Shown one piece after another: positions 19,001 through 28,420 of a stretch of DNA of 64,000 nt. Each line of letters starts with the position of its first letter. Within the stretch, counting starts at the first letter, position 1. The notes below the pieces were generated by a model. That model did no database searches. It saw only the letters and a list, made by a program, of their open reading frames with translations, and had not been told where the DNA came from. The position numbers and the translations under genes were made by a program. This DNA comes from Nostoc sp. 'Lobaria pulmonaria (5183) cyanobiont' (GTDB taxonomy: Bacteria; Cyanobacteriota; Cyanobacteriia; Cyanobacteriales; Nostocaceae), in contig NZ_CP026692.1 in the NCBI RefSeq assembly GCF_002949795.1, positions 2,291,501 to 2,355,500 of the forward strand, in the 5' to 3' direction.

Positions 19001-19162
19001 GAGGATGTTTGAAAAGTCGTGTTGTCGGTATAAAAAGTTCTATATCCCCCTAAATCCCCCTTAGAAAGGGGGACTTTTATTCCGGTTCCCACCTTTTTAA
19101 GGGGGGTTAGGGGGGATCTAAAAGTGCCTAAAATCACAGTGAAATACTTTTCAAACAACCTC
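19001..19162. mobile_element. MITE with IS5-like ends (162 bp)
   Basis: Terminal inverted repeats GAGGATGTTTGAAAAGT (19001-19017) and ACTTTTCAAACAACCTC (19146-19162) match at 16 of 17 positions and are flanked by TTA on both sides, a plausible 3-bp target duplication. The interior is made of inverted CCCCCTAAATCCCCC-type blocks and codes for nothing. The end sequence is almost the same as the end of the adjacent IS5 transposase remnant starting at 19181, which suggests the element was mobilised by that family. Confidence 0.82.
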
Positions 19163-19180
19163 TTAGAGAAATCGTGATAA

Positions 19181-19505
19181 GAGGGTGTTTGAAAAGTTTT
19201 GAGGAGTCAACTTTTATGCCAGTCGCCTCACTAGAAGACGGATCATGGCAAGATAGATAAAGGTCTCTGACGTTTCGGGGATGTTTCGGGCAATAACTTA
19301 TAGTCTCTGACGAATCTACGACACCCCATCAGCTTTCTCATAAGTGCGCTCGACTACAAGGGAGTTTTTTTGAGCAACACAAATACCTTGGTTTGCTCTG
19401 GTCGCAGAACCACTGTACAATCCAACGGCACTCATTCTATCACCCACTGCATGAACGGCTCACAGTCATTGCCGCCATCGACAAGCGAGGGTTTTAAAAC
19501 GAGAT
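19181..19505 (-). pseudogene. remnant of an IS5-family transposase
   Basis: On the minus strand the 3' part reads ETSETFIYLAMIRLLVRRLA, the typical C terminus of IS5-family DDE transposases. Upstream, in broken frames, are VVLRPEQTKVFVLLKK and VERTYEK, also typical. Several stops and frameshifts separate these pieces and the N-terminal two thirds is missing. The left boundary, GAGGGTGTTTGAAAAGT at 19181, is the element's terminal repeat. It is inactive. Confidence 0.82.
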
Positions 19506-19579
19506 ACCGATCAGGGTTTCCGTAAAGAATATTTACATGTGTTAATATTAACTTTTTGGTTTAAGTGCGGATATTCCCT

Positions 19580-20896
19580 ATGGTTCCCATAAAGACTGTT
19601 CTTCAAGATTCAGAGCAAGTCACTCGCTTGTTTTCTCATCTCGAATTTGATGGAAAAAAGCTCAATCATCAACCAGGTAGTGTATTGGGAAGTACTGCAT
19701 TGATTGCGGGAACCACCGTTGGGGCAGGGATTCTCGCCTTACCAGCCGTTACTCTGCCGTCTGGTATAGTGCCATCCACATCTGGACTGATTGCTGTTTG
19801 GCTCTACGCTTTAGTGTCAGGGTTATTGGTTGCAGAAGTTACCTTAAACACGATGCGAACAGAAGGGCATCTGAGTATAGGTTTTTTGGGAGTTGTTGAG
19901 AAAATCCTTGGTAAGCTGGGAGCGCGAATTGCTGGCGGTGCATATTTATTCATGCACTATGCTCTCTTGGTGGCATACATCACCGAAGGCGGAGAGATTT
20001 TAGGAGTGGCGGCGGCAAAAATCTGGGGTATGCAGATATTGCCTACGTGGGTGGGCACAATGGCTTTCACGCTTTTATTTGGTGGGATTATGTATCTTGG
20101 GCGAGAAAAATTTATTGAGAAATTAAACAGCGCCTTTGTCGGAATTGTCATCGTTTCCTTCTTAGGACTATTATTTCTCGGAGGAAGGCATATTCAGAGT
20201 ACCCAACTATTATTTCAAAACTGGAGTGCGCTCGGCAGTGCCATTTCAGTGATGTCTGTGGCGTTGTTTTTCCAAAACGTTGTGCCGCTAGTTGTGAAGC
20301 AACTCGAAGGGGATGCCCGCAAAATTCGTCAGTCCATCTTTATTGGTTCTGTAATTCCTCTAATTATGTTCTTGGCATGGAATGCCGTAATTTTAGGAAG
20401 CGTCAGTCCCGATATGCTACATAGCACTTCTGATGGTGCAAGTGTTTTTGATCCACTACAAATTCTCCGAGGAGGTAGTGCGGGGCAATGGTTAGGAGTG
20501 CTAGTATCCATTTTTTCAGAATTTGCGATCGTCACATCATTCATTGGATTTGTGTACGGGTTGCTGGATTTGTTCAAAGATATTTTCCTACCTGCACAGT
20601 GGCAACTTTCTAGCCGCTTACCCCTCTATTCGCTGGTTCTTTTCCCTCCGATGACTCTTGGAACGCTCAACCCTAGCATCTTCTTTACTGCCCTAGATTA
20701 CACTGGAACATTTGGTATTTCAGTTCTAGGTGGAATTATTCCGGCGTTAATGAGTTGGAAACAACGTCAAGAACAAGAAAACTCAGATAGCGTAAATCAA
20801 TCACTCGTTCCTGGCGGAAAGGTGACACTCATTGTGATGATTGGAGTGGCATTAGCGATGATGGGCAAACAAATTCTGTCAATTTATATAAAATAA
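19580..20896 (+). CDS. aromatic amino-acid permease (HAAAP family)
   Basis: An inner-membrane protein of about 438 residues with 10-11 hydrophobic segments. The start of the first helix (GSVLGSTALIAGTTVGAGILALP) is diagnostic of the tyrosine/tryptophan permease family (TyrP/Mtr), described here in shortened form: SVLGSTALIAGTTVGAGIL. It would carry tryptophan or tyrosine by ion symport. A GTG at 19565 is in frame, but the ATG at 19580 is the more likely start. It lies 4 kb after the aromatic biosynthesis block, so a role in balancing Trp/Tyr pools for pigment production is plausible but inferred. IS5 debris lies directly upstream. Confidence 0.88.
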   Translation: MVPIKTVLQDSEQVTRLFSHLEFDGKKLNHQPGSVLGSTALIAGTTVGAGILALPAVTLPSGIVPSTSGLIAVWLYALVSGLLVAEVTLNTMRTEGHLSIGFLGVVEKILGKLGARIAGGAYLFMHYALLVAYITEGGEILGVAAAKIWGMQILPTWVGTMAFTLLFGGIMYLGREKFIEKLNSAFVGIVIVSFLGLLFLGGRHIQSTQLLFQNWSALGSAISVMSVALFFQNVVPLVVKQLEGDARKIRQSIFIGSVIPLIMFLAWNAVILGSVSPDMLHSTSDGASVFDPLQILRGGSAGQWLGVLVSIFSEFAIVTSFIGFVYGLLDLFKDIFLPAQWQLSSRLPLYSLVLFPPMTLGTLNPSIFFTALDYTGTFGISVLGGIIPALMSWKQRQEQENSDSVNQSLVPGGKVTLIVMIGVALAMMGKQILSIYIK

Positions 20897-21034
20897 AACC
20901 ATCAATAAAAGTTTTAATGTATTATACAACGATCGAATTGTAGTATAATCATGCTAACCATAATCAAACTGTAACGCGAGAGTCATTAGTTATTGAGATA
21001 CTACACCCATTCTTTAAGATAGTTTGAATTAGCC

Positions 21035-21064
21035 AATGACCAATGACCAATGACCAATGACTAC
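21035..21064. repeat. CCAATGA heptamer run
   Basis: Four near-perfect tandem CCAATGA units lie in the spacer before kptA. They are STRR-type heptanucleotide repeats, the same class as near 13160-13190. Confidence 0.8.
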
Positions 21065-21072
21065 TTCATCAA

Positions 21073-21618
21073 ATGAGTGATTCTCGACTCGTCAAAATCA
21101 GTAAATATCTCAGTAAATATCTGCGACACACCCCGGATGCTATTGGAATTAAACTTACTCCTGGTGGTTGGGTTGCTGTTGATGACCTACTTACCGCTTG
21201 TGCTCAAAACAAGTTTCCCATTACCCGTCAGGAATTACAGGTGGTAGTTGAATCCAACGAGAAACAACGCTTTTCTTTTGATTCTACAGGTAATCTTATT
21301 CGTGCGAACCAAGGACATAGTGTAAAAGTCGATTTACAATTAGAAGCTGTTGTTCCTCCAGATGAGCTTTATCACGGCACAGGACGCAAATCTGTAGAAT
21401 TAATTCTGCAAACAGGACTTTGCAAAATGTCGCGACATCATGTCCATTTATCAAAGGATATAAAAACAGCACAAACTGTTGGTGCAAGGCATGGAAAGCC
21501 AGTGGTTTTTGCTGTAAATACTGCGGCAATGCATCAGGCGGGTTATATCTTCTATTGTTCTGCTAATGGTGTTTGGTTAGTCGATTGTGTGCCACCTGAG
21601 TATCTACAAAAAATTTGA
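21073..21618 (+). CDS. kptA: RNA 2'-phosphotransferase, Tpt1/KptA family
   Basis: A 181-residue enzyme that transfers an RNA 2'-phosphate to NAD+, giving ADP-ribose 1'',2''-cyclic phosphate. Conserved parts are KYLRHTPDAIGIKLTPGGWV near residue 16, the catalytic Arg/His segments around RANQGHSV and YHGTGRKSVELIL, and SRHHVHLSKD. In yeast this step follows tRNA splicing, while bacterial members have no well-established substrate. The gene stands alone, preceded by CCAATGA heptamers. Length and motifs are complete, so it is probably active. Confidence 0.93.
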   Translation: MSDSRLVKISKYLSKYLRHTPDAIGIKLTPGGWVAVDDLLTACAQNKFPITRQELQVVVESNEKQRFSFDSTGNLIRANQGHSVKVDLQLEAVVPPDELYHGTGRKSVELILQTGLCKMSRHHVHLSKDIKTAQTVGARHGKPVVFAVNTAAMHQAGYIFYCSANGVWLVDCVPPEYLQKI

Positions 21619-21880
21619 ACTTTAATAAAACAAAATTTAGGAATCAATAATCAGGAAGATTTACTCTATAAATAGTCTTTGATATATTCAAATTTTAAAC
21701 GCAGAAATGATGCGTTCTATGTTTACTTTTGGGATACAAATTTTTTATAACTTTGTCGTAACTGAAGTGAACAACGACACAAGAGAATTTGGTGACAAGG
21801 GGACATACCTATAAATAAATCCTTCCCCTCTCGCCTTGTCCTCTAGCGAGAAATACTTAAAATTATCGTTTAATTTATCT

Positions 21881-22042
21881 AGGACTTACGCACAGGTCAC
21901 GCAAAATCAAACCACAGAGAAGCCAGTGCGTTGGGCGGGTTTCCCGACTTGTTCGCGCAGCGTCTCCCCTTGGGAGAAGCAACTGGCGCGACGCAGAGAA
22001 CACAGAGGAATAAGAGTTAGAAAGGTTTTTTGCGTAAGTCTT
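21881..22042. mobile_element. MITE with GGACTTACGCA ends
   Basis: Inverted ends AGGACTTACGCA (21881-21892) and TGCGTAAGTCTT (22031-22042), bounded by TA on each side, enclose about 160 bp with a palindromic core (AGCCAGTGCGTTGGGCGGGTT ... CAACTGGCGCGACGC). The core is shared with the element at 45882-46100. No transposase is present. The ends are of a type frequent in Nostoc intergenic DNA. Confidence 0.72.
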
Positions 22043-22422
22043 ATTATGAACTCAGATCAATGTACCCATAGCGTTTGTACTCCTAATACTGTATTCTCTG
22101 ATAGATTAGCGTCTGCAAAAACAGGGATTAGCAGTAATTCCATTCCGGTTTAAGTAAGTAGGCACGATAAAATCGATATATGTTTAGTTTTGTAAAAACG
22201 GTGAAATAAGGTATTTGTAGGGTATGTGCTAATTTTACATTTAGTTACGTACTTATAAATTTTCCCGCCCACTTACTTACACCTGAAAAAGTAACTTTGT
22301 AGATTTGTCTATAAAATTACAAACTCTCAAGAGTAAAAATACTATCAATCTCTTAGCCTACTCACCCAATGTAGGTTAAAAATCTCACCAAACAAGCATT
22401 TTAGACCTATCCAAACCCCAAG
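22043..22422. other. gap upstream of the LpxB-related gene
   Basis: About 380 AT-rich bp between the MITE and the next gene. No ORF or hairpin of note is seen. It presumably contains the promoter for the following genes. Confidence 0.35.
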
Positions 22423-23640
22423 ATGCCTTCTAAGCGAATCTTGTTTATCAGTAACGGCCACGGAGAGGACAACCACACCTCTCATGTTATTCAGACCCTG
22501 CGCCAATTGTGTCCTTCTATTGAGATGGCGGCAATGCCGATTGTGGGGGAAGGAAAAGCTTACCGCAGCTTGGATATTCCCATTATTGGGCCCACACAAA
22601 CAATGCCCTCTGGGGGATTCTTTTACATGAAGCGCCTCTACTTGCTCAAAGATTTTCAATCGGGATTGATTGGATTAACCTGGCGACAGTTACAAGCGGT
22701 GTTGCAGTATGCTCCCAACTGCGATTTAATTATGTCTACTGGGGATTTTATCTCCCAGACATTTGCTTACTTAACAAAGCGCCCCTTCGTCTCCTTTATC
22801 TCTTGTCTTTCTGCCCTCTACGAAGGGCGGTTACGACTCAATCCGCTTCTGTGGCACGACCTTAATTCTTCCAGATGTCTGGCAGTTTTCACCAAGGATT
22901 CCCATACGGCTTATGACCTCCAACGGCAAGGTTTAACTAAAGCTCAGTGTGCTGGCATTCCGGCTTTAGATTGGCTCGTCCCTACTGGCAAAGACTTGCA
23001 CCTGAAACCGGACGAGAGAGCGATCGCTCTCCTACCAGGGTCACGGATGCCTGAAGCTGCGCGAAATTTTTGTTTGCAGTTGCAACTGGTAGTAGAAATC
23101 GCCAAGGTGATGCCTGAGTCAGGATTACAATTTCGTGCAGCTTTGATACCGGATTTGATGGCGCAATTAGACGACATTGCTAAAAGTCAAGGTTGGCAAC
23201 TGAATCAAGGCATACTCACCTATTCTCCCCCAGGAAGTTCTGCTGAGGAATCACCGCTTGTAGAACTGAGATGTTATTCAGATGCCTTCAGTGACATCCT
23301 ATGTTACTCTACTCTCGTTATTGGTATGGCAGGTTTGGCAGTGGAGGAAGCTGTAGCGATCGGCAAACCTATCATCCAGATTCCCGGAGAGGGCCCTCAA
23401 TTTACCTATCAATTTGCAGAAGCGCAAACGCGGCTGTTGGGCATTTCTGCCCAAACCATCGGCACTAAGCCAGCAACCCCTGAGATTCTCAAGCAAGCAG
23501 CTAAACGAGTAGTTGAAACTTTAGAAGATTCAGACTACCTTGCTAAGTGCAAAGAAAATGGCCCTGAGCGATTTGGCCCACCCGGCGCATCTGAGAGAAT
23601 TGCCCGCTTTCTACTAAACTCTCTAGGAGAAACTGAGTAG
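22423..23640 (+). CDS. lipid-A-disaccharide synthase-related glycosyltransferase
   Basis: A 405-residue GT-B protein of the cyanobacterial lipid-A-disaccharide synthase-related family (LpxB relatives). It opens with RILFISNGHGEDNHTSHV, has LIMSTGDFISQTFAY near residue 105, LLPGSRMPEAARNFCLQL near 203 and the donor-site-like VIGMAGLAVEEAVAIGKPII near 305. True LpxB makes lipid A disaccharide, but cyanobacteria lack classical lipid A, so the acceptor is unknown. It is followed after 102 bp by an MsbA-like ABC exporter in the same direction, which supports an envelope glycolipid role by inference. Confidence 0.85.
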   Translation: MPSKRILFISNGHGEDNHTSHVIQTLRQLCPSIEMAAMPIVGEGKAYRSLDIPIIGPTQTMPSGGFFYMKRLYLLKDFQSGLIGLTWRQLQAVLQYAPNCDLIMSTGDFISQTFAYLTKRPFVSFISCLSALYEGRLRLNPLLWHDLNSSRCLAVFTKDSHTAYDLQRQGLTKAQCAGIPALDWLVPTGKDLHLKPDERAIALLPGSRMPEAARNFCLQLQLVVEIAKVMPESGLQFRAALIPDLMAQLDDIAKSQGWQLNQGILTYSPPGSSAEESPLVELRCYSDAFSDILCYSTLVIGMAGLAVEEAVAIGKPIIQIPGEGPQFTYQFAEAQTRLLGISAQTIGTKPATPEILKQAAKRVVETLEDSDYLAKCKENGPERFGPPGASERIARFLLNSLGETE

Positions 23641-23651
23641 AAATTGCGCCA

Positions 23652-23732
23652 GAATTCAGGAGTCAGCACGGTTGGGTAACATGGTGTGGTAGGCTAACGC
23701 CGTAATGCACCTCAATTCTGACTCCTGAATTC
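23652..23732. repeat. 15-bp perfect inverted repeat around a 51-bp centre
   Basis: GAATTCAGGAGTCAG (23652-23666) and its exact complement at 23718-23732 enclose about 51 bp in the spacer between the two genes. It may be a small non-autonomous element or a structured mRNA segment. Confidence 0.7.
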
Positions 23733-23742
23733 TTACTTACCT

Positions 23743-25479
23743 ATGAAAGTCCGCTCTAGTTACTGGCAACTGTTGCCTTATCTGTGGCCCCAATGGCCGC
23801 TGTTAATTCGGGGATTAGCTTGTATTTTAGGATTTGTGTTATTCACCCTAGCAGTGCCCTATTTAGCAGGTCAGGTCTCTTTTTATCTTGGCCAGGGAAA
23901 TGTTAACCAGATTGCCTACTGGCTCGGACTAGCCACTTTAGTATTTTTGGTTCGAGGGCTTTGTCAATACGGGCAGAATGTCTTTATGATCGCTGCTACT
24001 CTGAACATGGTTTTAAACTTGCGTAAGCGCGTTTATGCTCACCTGCACAAACTTGGATTAGATTACTTTGAAACCACACAGACGGGAGACCTGACTTATC
24101 GCCTGACCGAAGATATCGATCGCGTGGGCGAGATCGTGGACAAGTTATCCCATCAGTTTATTTCCAATTTGTTGCAGTTAATTGTGATTCCCATTTACAT
24201 GCTCTACCTGAATTGGCCGCTCACTCTTGCGGGTTTGATTTTGGCTCCTTTAATGGCTTGGTTAATCGGGCAATTTGGTCAGCGATTACTCGTGCTATCT
24301 CGCCAGAGCCAAAATCAGGTTTCCAATTTGTCGGCGATGCTAACTGAAGTATTTAGCGGGATTCGCGTTGTTCAGGCTTTTGGAGCGCAAGAATATGAAG
24401 TGAAGCGATTCAATCAAGAAGCAGAAATCAATCGCCAAGCTAAGTATCGCGCTCTACAACTCCAATCCATTCAGTTTCCCGTTGTCGGTTTTTTGGAAGC
24501 AGTTAGTATTATACTGCTGTTTTTATTAGGAGGATGGCAGATTTCTCAGAATCAGCTGACAGCTCAAGGGTTTATCAGTTTCTTAGCTGCTGTGGCTTTA
24601 CTGATTCAGCCAATCGACATGATGATTAGCAATTACAACGAGTACAAACAGACCGAAGCTTCTGTTGAACGCATTTTTGATCTGATGGCGAAGGAACCTA
24701 GTATCAGCGAAAAATCGAATGCTCAGGCAATGCCACGAGTTATGGGCAAGGTAGAGTATCGTCATGTCGATTTCGCCTACAATCGCGACCAGCCAGTGCT
24801 AAAGGATCTCTGCCTGGACGCTTCTCCTGGTGATGTCATTGCCTTGGTTGGTTCTTCTGGAGCAGGCAAATCGACGTTAATTAATCTTTTACTTCGCTTT
24901 TATGACCCTCAGATGGGTCAAATTCTGGTTGATGATATTGATATCCGTGATGTCACACTTACCAGCCTGCGCCATCAAATTGGGATTGTTCCCCAAGATG
25001 TTACCCTTTTTTCGGGAACGATCGCTGAAAATATCGGTTACGGTCAGGAAAAATTAGATTTAGCAGCGATTCAAGAAGCAGCAAAGATTGCCAACGCTCA
25101 CTCTTTTATCACCCAGTTTTCTCAGGGTTATCATACCTGGGTGGGAGAACGTGGAGTTAACCTATCGGGAGGACAACGCCAAAGATTAGCGATCGCCAGA
25201 GCAGTTGCCAACGATCCGCGAATTCTCATCTTGGATGAGGCCACCTCTGCCTTAGATTCTGAATCAGAAGCACTAGTTCAAGAAGCACTGGAACGAGTGA
25301 TGCAAAACCGTACCGTGTTTATTATCGCCCATCGCTTGAGCAGCGTTCGTCGGGCTGACTGCATTCTCGTAATCGAACAAGGACAGGTGGTTGAAGCTGG
25401 TACTCACACCTCCCTCCTGTCTCAGGAAGGACGGTATGCCCGTTTTTACGCCCAACAGTTTTACTCTACAGATGAGTAG
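23743..25479 (+). CDS. MsbA-like ABC exporter half-transporter
   Basis: A 578-residue fusion of six transmembrane helices (residues 15 to 300) with an ATP-binding domain. The ABC part shows Walker A VGSSGAGKST near residue 367, signature LSGGQRQRLAIARA near 470, Walker B ILILDEATSALD and the switch His in IIAHRLSS. It would act as a homodimer exporting a lipid or other hydrophobic compound. The gene pair with the LpxB-related glycosyltransferase suggests a glycolipid substrate, but nothing in the sequence fixes it. Confidence 0.9.
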   Translation: MKVRSSYWQLLPYLWPQWPLLIRGLACILGFVLFTLAVPYLAGQVSFYLGQGNVNQIAYWLGLATLVFLVRGLCQYGQNVFMIAATLNMVLNLRKRVYAHLHKLGLDYFETTQTGDLTYRLTEDIDRVGEIVDKLSHQFISNLLQLIVIPIYMLYLNWPLTLAGLILAPLMAWLIGQFGQRLLVLSRQSQNQVSNLSAMLTEVFSGIRVVQAFGAQEYEVKRFNQEAEINRQAKYRALQLQSIQFPVVGFLEAVSIILLFLLGGWQISQNQLTAQGFISFLAAVALLIQPIDMMISNYNEYKQTEASVERIFDLMAKEPSISEKSNAQAMPRVMGKVEYRHVDFAYNRDQPVLKDLCLDASPGDVIALVGSSGAGKSTLINLLLRFYDPQMGQILVDDIDIRDVTLTSLRHQIGIVPQDVTLFSGTIAENIGYGQEKLDLAAIQEAAKIANAHSFITQFSQGYHTWVGERGVNLSGGQRQRLAIARAVANDPRILILDEATSALDSESEALVQEALERVMQNRTVFIIAHRLSSVRRADCILVIEQGQVVEAGTHTSLLSQEGRYARFYAQQFYSTDE

Positions 25480-25534
25480 GGCATTGTCAAACTGTCGGTT
25501 CGCTCATTTGATCAAATTTATTTTAAAGAATTAT

Positions 25535-26743
25535 TCAAATCAATATCCCAGCAATACAAGCGGTGATAAAACCCGCTAACAATCCGCCAATCATTGACCT
25601 TACACCCATACGAGCTAAGTCATGCTGGCGATTAGGTGCTATGCCAGTAATGCCGCCAATGGTAATGCCAATTGAACCTATATTTGCAAAGTTACATAAT
25701 GCATAAGTTGTAATAATTACTGCACGCTGAGAAATTTTTCCACTCTCAATTAGTGCCTTCAAATCCAAAAAAGCAATAAACTCATTCAAAATTGTTTTTG
25801 TACCCAATAAAGCCCCAACTTGCCGACAATCAGCCCAAGGTACGCCCATTAGCCACGCCACGGGAGCCATGATAAAAGACAAAATCCACTGCAATGAGAG
25901 TTGCTGTAAGCCCACAAATGACCCCAACCATCCCAAAAGTGCATTCAGGGCAGCTAATAATCCTAAAAAGGCGATAATCATTACCCCAACATTAACTGCT
26001 AGCTTCACACCGTCAATTGCTCCGGTAGTAGCAGCATCAATTACATTTACATAATTGGTTTCTACATCTGCTTTTGCTTTACCAGCCGTCTCTGATACTT
26101 CTGTTTCTGGGTAAAGTAATTTTGATACCACCAACGATGTCGGAGCAGTCATAAAGAAAGCAGCAATCAGGTGTTCTGCTGGGATGCCAAAGGAAAGATA
26201 TGCCCCTAGTACTCCACCGGCAATTGTGGCAAAACCACCTGTCATCAAGGCATGAAGTTCTGATTGCGTCATATTCGCTATGTAAGGTTTAACCATCAGC
26301 GCCGACTCTGTTGGCCCCAAAAAGATGTTACCTGCACAAGATAAAGATTCAGAACCCGATGTTTTCATCGTTTTCATCATTACCCACGCCATCACGTTTA
26401 CGACTCGCTGTAAAATGCCGTAGTAATACAAGACGCTAATGAAGGCAGAGAAAAAAATAATTGTCGGTAGCACTTGGAAAGCAAAGAAATGATCCTTAAA
26501 ATTTTCTCCAAAGACAAATTTTGCACCTACATCAGAAAATGCTAGAAATTGGCTGACAAAATCTCCCAGAGATTTAAACACAGTTAAACCCCAAGGAGTT
26601 TTAAGAATCACTAGTGCAAACACAAATTCCAATCCTAAACCCCACGCCACTATTCGCCAACGCACCGCACGACGGTTAACAGAGAAGGCGTAGGATATAC
26701 CGATAAAAATTAAAATTCCCAACGCAGAAATGGCGCGTTCCAT
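25535..26743 (-). CDS. concentrative nucleoside transporter (CNT/NupC family)
   Basis: A 402-residue inner-membrane symporter for nucleosides. Family segments are visible: FVFGENFKDHFFAFQVLPTI (shortened), AGNIFLGPTESALMVKPYI with the substrate-binding Gln/Thr-Glu region, and ALCNFANIGSIGITIGGI near the C terminus. Nine or ten hydrophobic stretches fit the fold. It starts 157 bp downstream of a broken amidohydrolase gene on the same strand, suggesting that the two once formed a nucleoside or nucleobase uptake and breakdown unit. Confidence 0.9.
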   Translation of the reverse strand: MERAISALGILIFIGISYAFSVNRRAVRWRIVAWGLGLEFVFALVILKTPWGLTVFKSLGDFVSQFLAFSDVGAKFVFGENFKDHFFAFQVLPTIIFFSAFISVLYYYGILQRVVNVMAWVMMKTMKTSGSESLSCAGNIFLGPTESALMVKPYIANMTQSELHALMTGGFATIAGGVLGAYLSFGIPAEHLIAAFFMTAPTSLVVSKLLYPETEVSETAGKAKADVETNYVNVIDAATTGAIDGVKLAVNVGVMIIAFLGLLAALNALLGWLGSFVGLQQLSLQWILSFIMAPVAWLMGVPWADCRQVGALLGTKTILNEFIAFLDLKALIESGKISQRAVIITTYALCNFANIGSIGITIGGITGIAPNRQHDLARMGVRSMIGGLLAGFITACIAGILI

Positions 26744-26900
26744 GATTACTCCCGGAAATGTATCGCTAAGGCACTTGGTCTCAAAGCATACACAAAAATT
26801 CGCCTTTTTTGTGGCTTTTTAGTCAGTTGAGCGAGTTTTTCTTTTGCCCTGGTTTCCAGTAAATGGGAGTGACGACAAAGATTGTAGCGATCGCTTTTAA

Positions 26901-27290
26901 CTAAAGTCCGGGAATTAACACCAGACGATCTACCACACTCGTCCCGTTGGCAAGTAAGGTTTCCACCGCAGTACCCAAGGCGCTGAGATAAACCTGTTCG
27001 GGATTGAGGGGAGCAAAATCAAACAATTCCGTCAACCATAATTCTAAAAGTAAAACTGACATCATCCCCCGTTGCCACATCTCTGATGAGTGGGTGTGGG
27101 TGTTGAAAAAGCCAGGTAGTAATAGCTTATTTTTGCCATCTATGGCAGTGCCGACTACTTGTAGTATTGGGGGAAATGGCTGCGATGTCTACGACGGGCT
27201 ATTCGGCGTCGCTCTATCTACAATCTGTACATCTACCGTTGCATAATCATCACTGACGGCAATCAAAACATTCTGGATAGTAAAATTCAC
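26901..27290 (-). pseudogene. truncated amidohydrolase gene
   Basis: On the minus strand a frame starting at a GTG reads VNFTIQNVLIAVSDDYATVD, then a TAG, then in the same frame IDGKNKLLLPGFFNTHTHSS and a further 60 family-like residues before a TAG at 26901-26903. The HTH segment carries the metal-binding histidines of the amidohydrolase superfamily (cytosine deaminase/SsnA group). Only about 130 of the usual 450 residues remain, with an internal stop, so it is a decayed gene. It lies between the nucleoside transporter (same strand) and a divergent cysteine hydrolase gene. Confidence 0.85.
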
Positions 27291-27368
27291 TAACCTTAAT
27301 TAAGTAATTGTATTTTGAACTGAATTTCAAGTTACAAAATAGAAAATGGTGTTGGGTACTGGAATTTT

Positions 27369-28148
27369 ATGAATTTACCATTACGGACATTGGGAGTTGC
27401 ACCAAATGCGTGGACAGTGAATGATGCGATCGCAGATATCACTCGTCCTCAAAAGACCCCACAACCCGTTATCTTATCAACAGAAACTAAAACCCTGCGC
27501 CTAGACTTGGCAAAAACTGCTATCCTCGTCATTGATATGCAAAACGACTTCTGTCACCCTGATGGCTGGTTAGCGCATATCGGTGTAGATGTAACTCCAG
27601 CGCGTCAGCCTATTGAACCTTTGAACAACTTACTTCCCGAACTGCGTGAGGTTGGTGTTCCAGTTATTTGGGTAAATTGGGGGAATCGTCCTGACTTGCT
27701 CAATATTAGTGCTAGTTCGCGCCACGTCTATAATCCCACAGGGGAAGGTGTGGGATTGGGCGATCCACTACCAAGCAATGGTGCTAGAGTACTCATGGCA
27801 GGTAGTTGGGCTGCGGCAGTAGTAGACGAACTAGAACAGATACCCGAAGATATTCGTGTGGATAAATACCGCATGAGTGGGTTTTGGGATACACCTTTAG
27901 ATAGTATCTTGCGGAATTTGGGAAGGACAACATTATTTTTTGCTGGTGTAAATGCCGATCAATGTGTGCTAGCTACCTTATGTGATGCCAACTTCTTAGG
28001 ATATGACTGCGTGTTGGTTAAAGATTGCGCCGCTACCACTTCTCCTGAATATTGTTGGCTGGCGACATTGTATAATGTCAAACAATGCTTCGGTTTTGTC
28101 ACTGACTCGCAAGGAATTTTAACAGCGCTGCAAAATGGTGAGGAGTGA
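27369..28148 (+). CDS. cysteine hydrolase of the isochorismatase family
   Basis: A 259-residue hydrolase. The catalytic triad is visible as the Asp in AILVIDMQNDFCHP near residue 57, a Lys in RVDKYRMSGFWDTPL near 166 and the Cys in GVNADQCVLATLCDA near 199. A cis-peptide-type turn follows. Relatives act on amides such as ureidoacrylate, biuret or N-carbamoyl compounds; the exact substrate is unknown. The divergent amidohydrolase remnant, the nucleoside transporter and the following cupin gene suggest nitrogen recovery from nucleobases or similar amides. Confidence 0.88.
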   Translation: MNLPLRTLGVAPNAWTVNDAIADITRPQKTPQPVILSTETKTLRLDLAKTAILVIDMQNDFCHPDGWLAHIGVDVTPARQPIEPLNNLLPELREVGVPVIWVNWGNRPDLLNISASSRHVYNPTGEGVGLGDPLPSNGARVLMAGSWAAAVVDELEQIPEDIRVDKYRMSGFWDTPLDSILRNLGRTTLFFAGVNADQCVLATLCDANFLGYDCVLVKDCAATTSPEYCWLATLYNVKQCFGFVTDSQGILTALQNGEE

Positions 28149-28420
28149 ATCAATTTTGGATTTTGGACTTTAGATTTTAGATTGATCCCATGCATTAATG
28201 CTCTTTCTTTGATCAAGAATTTTAGATTTTAGATTTGTTCTTGCGTTGAAATTCACTTGCTCTCAGACTTTTTTAAATTTTGGACTTTCCTGCGGAACGC
28301 TACGCGAACGGTGTGAGCGCTTAATCCAACATCCAAAATTTAAAATCTAAAATTCTGTGATTCAGGACTCAGGTTTTAGGAATTTTCATACCCATCGATA
28401 ATTTCAGAGGGGATAAATAA
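28149..28420. repeat. spacer with TTTTAGATT-type heptamers
   Basis: The spacer between the cysteine hydrolase and cupin genes holds degenerate ATTTTAG/TTTAGAT heptamers near 28151-28190 and 28218-28240, with the complementary AAAATCTAAAATT near 28338-28352, around a GC-rich patch. It is STRR-type sequence with no gene. Confidence 0.55.
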
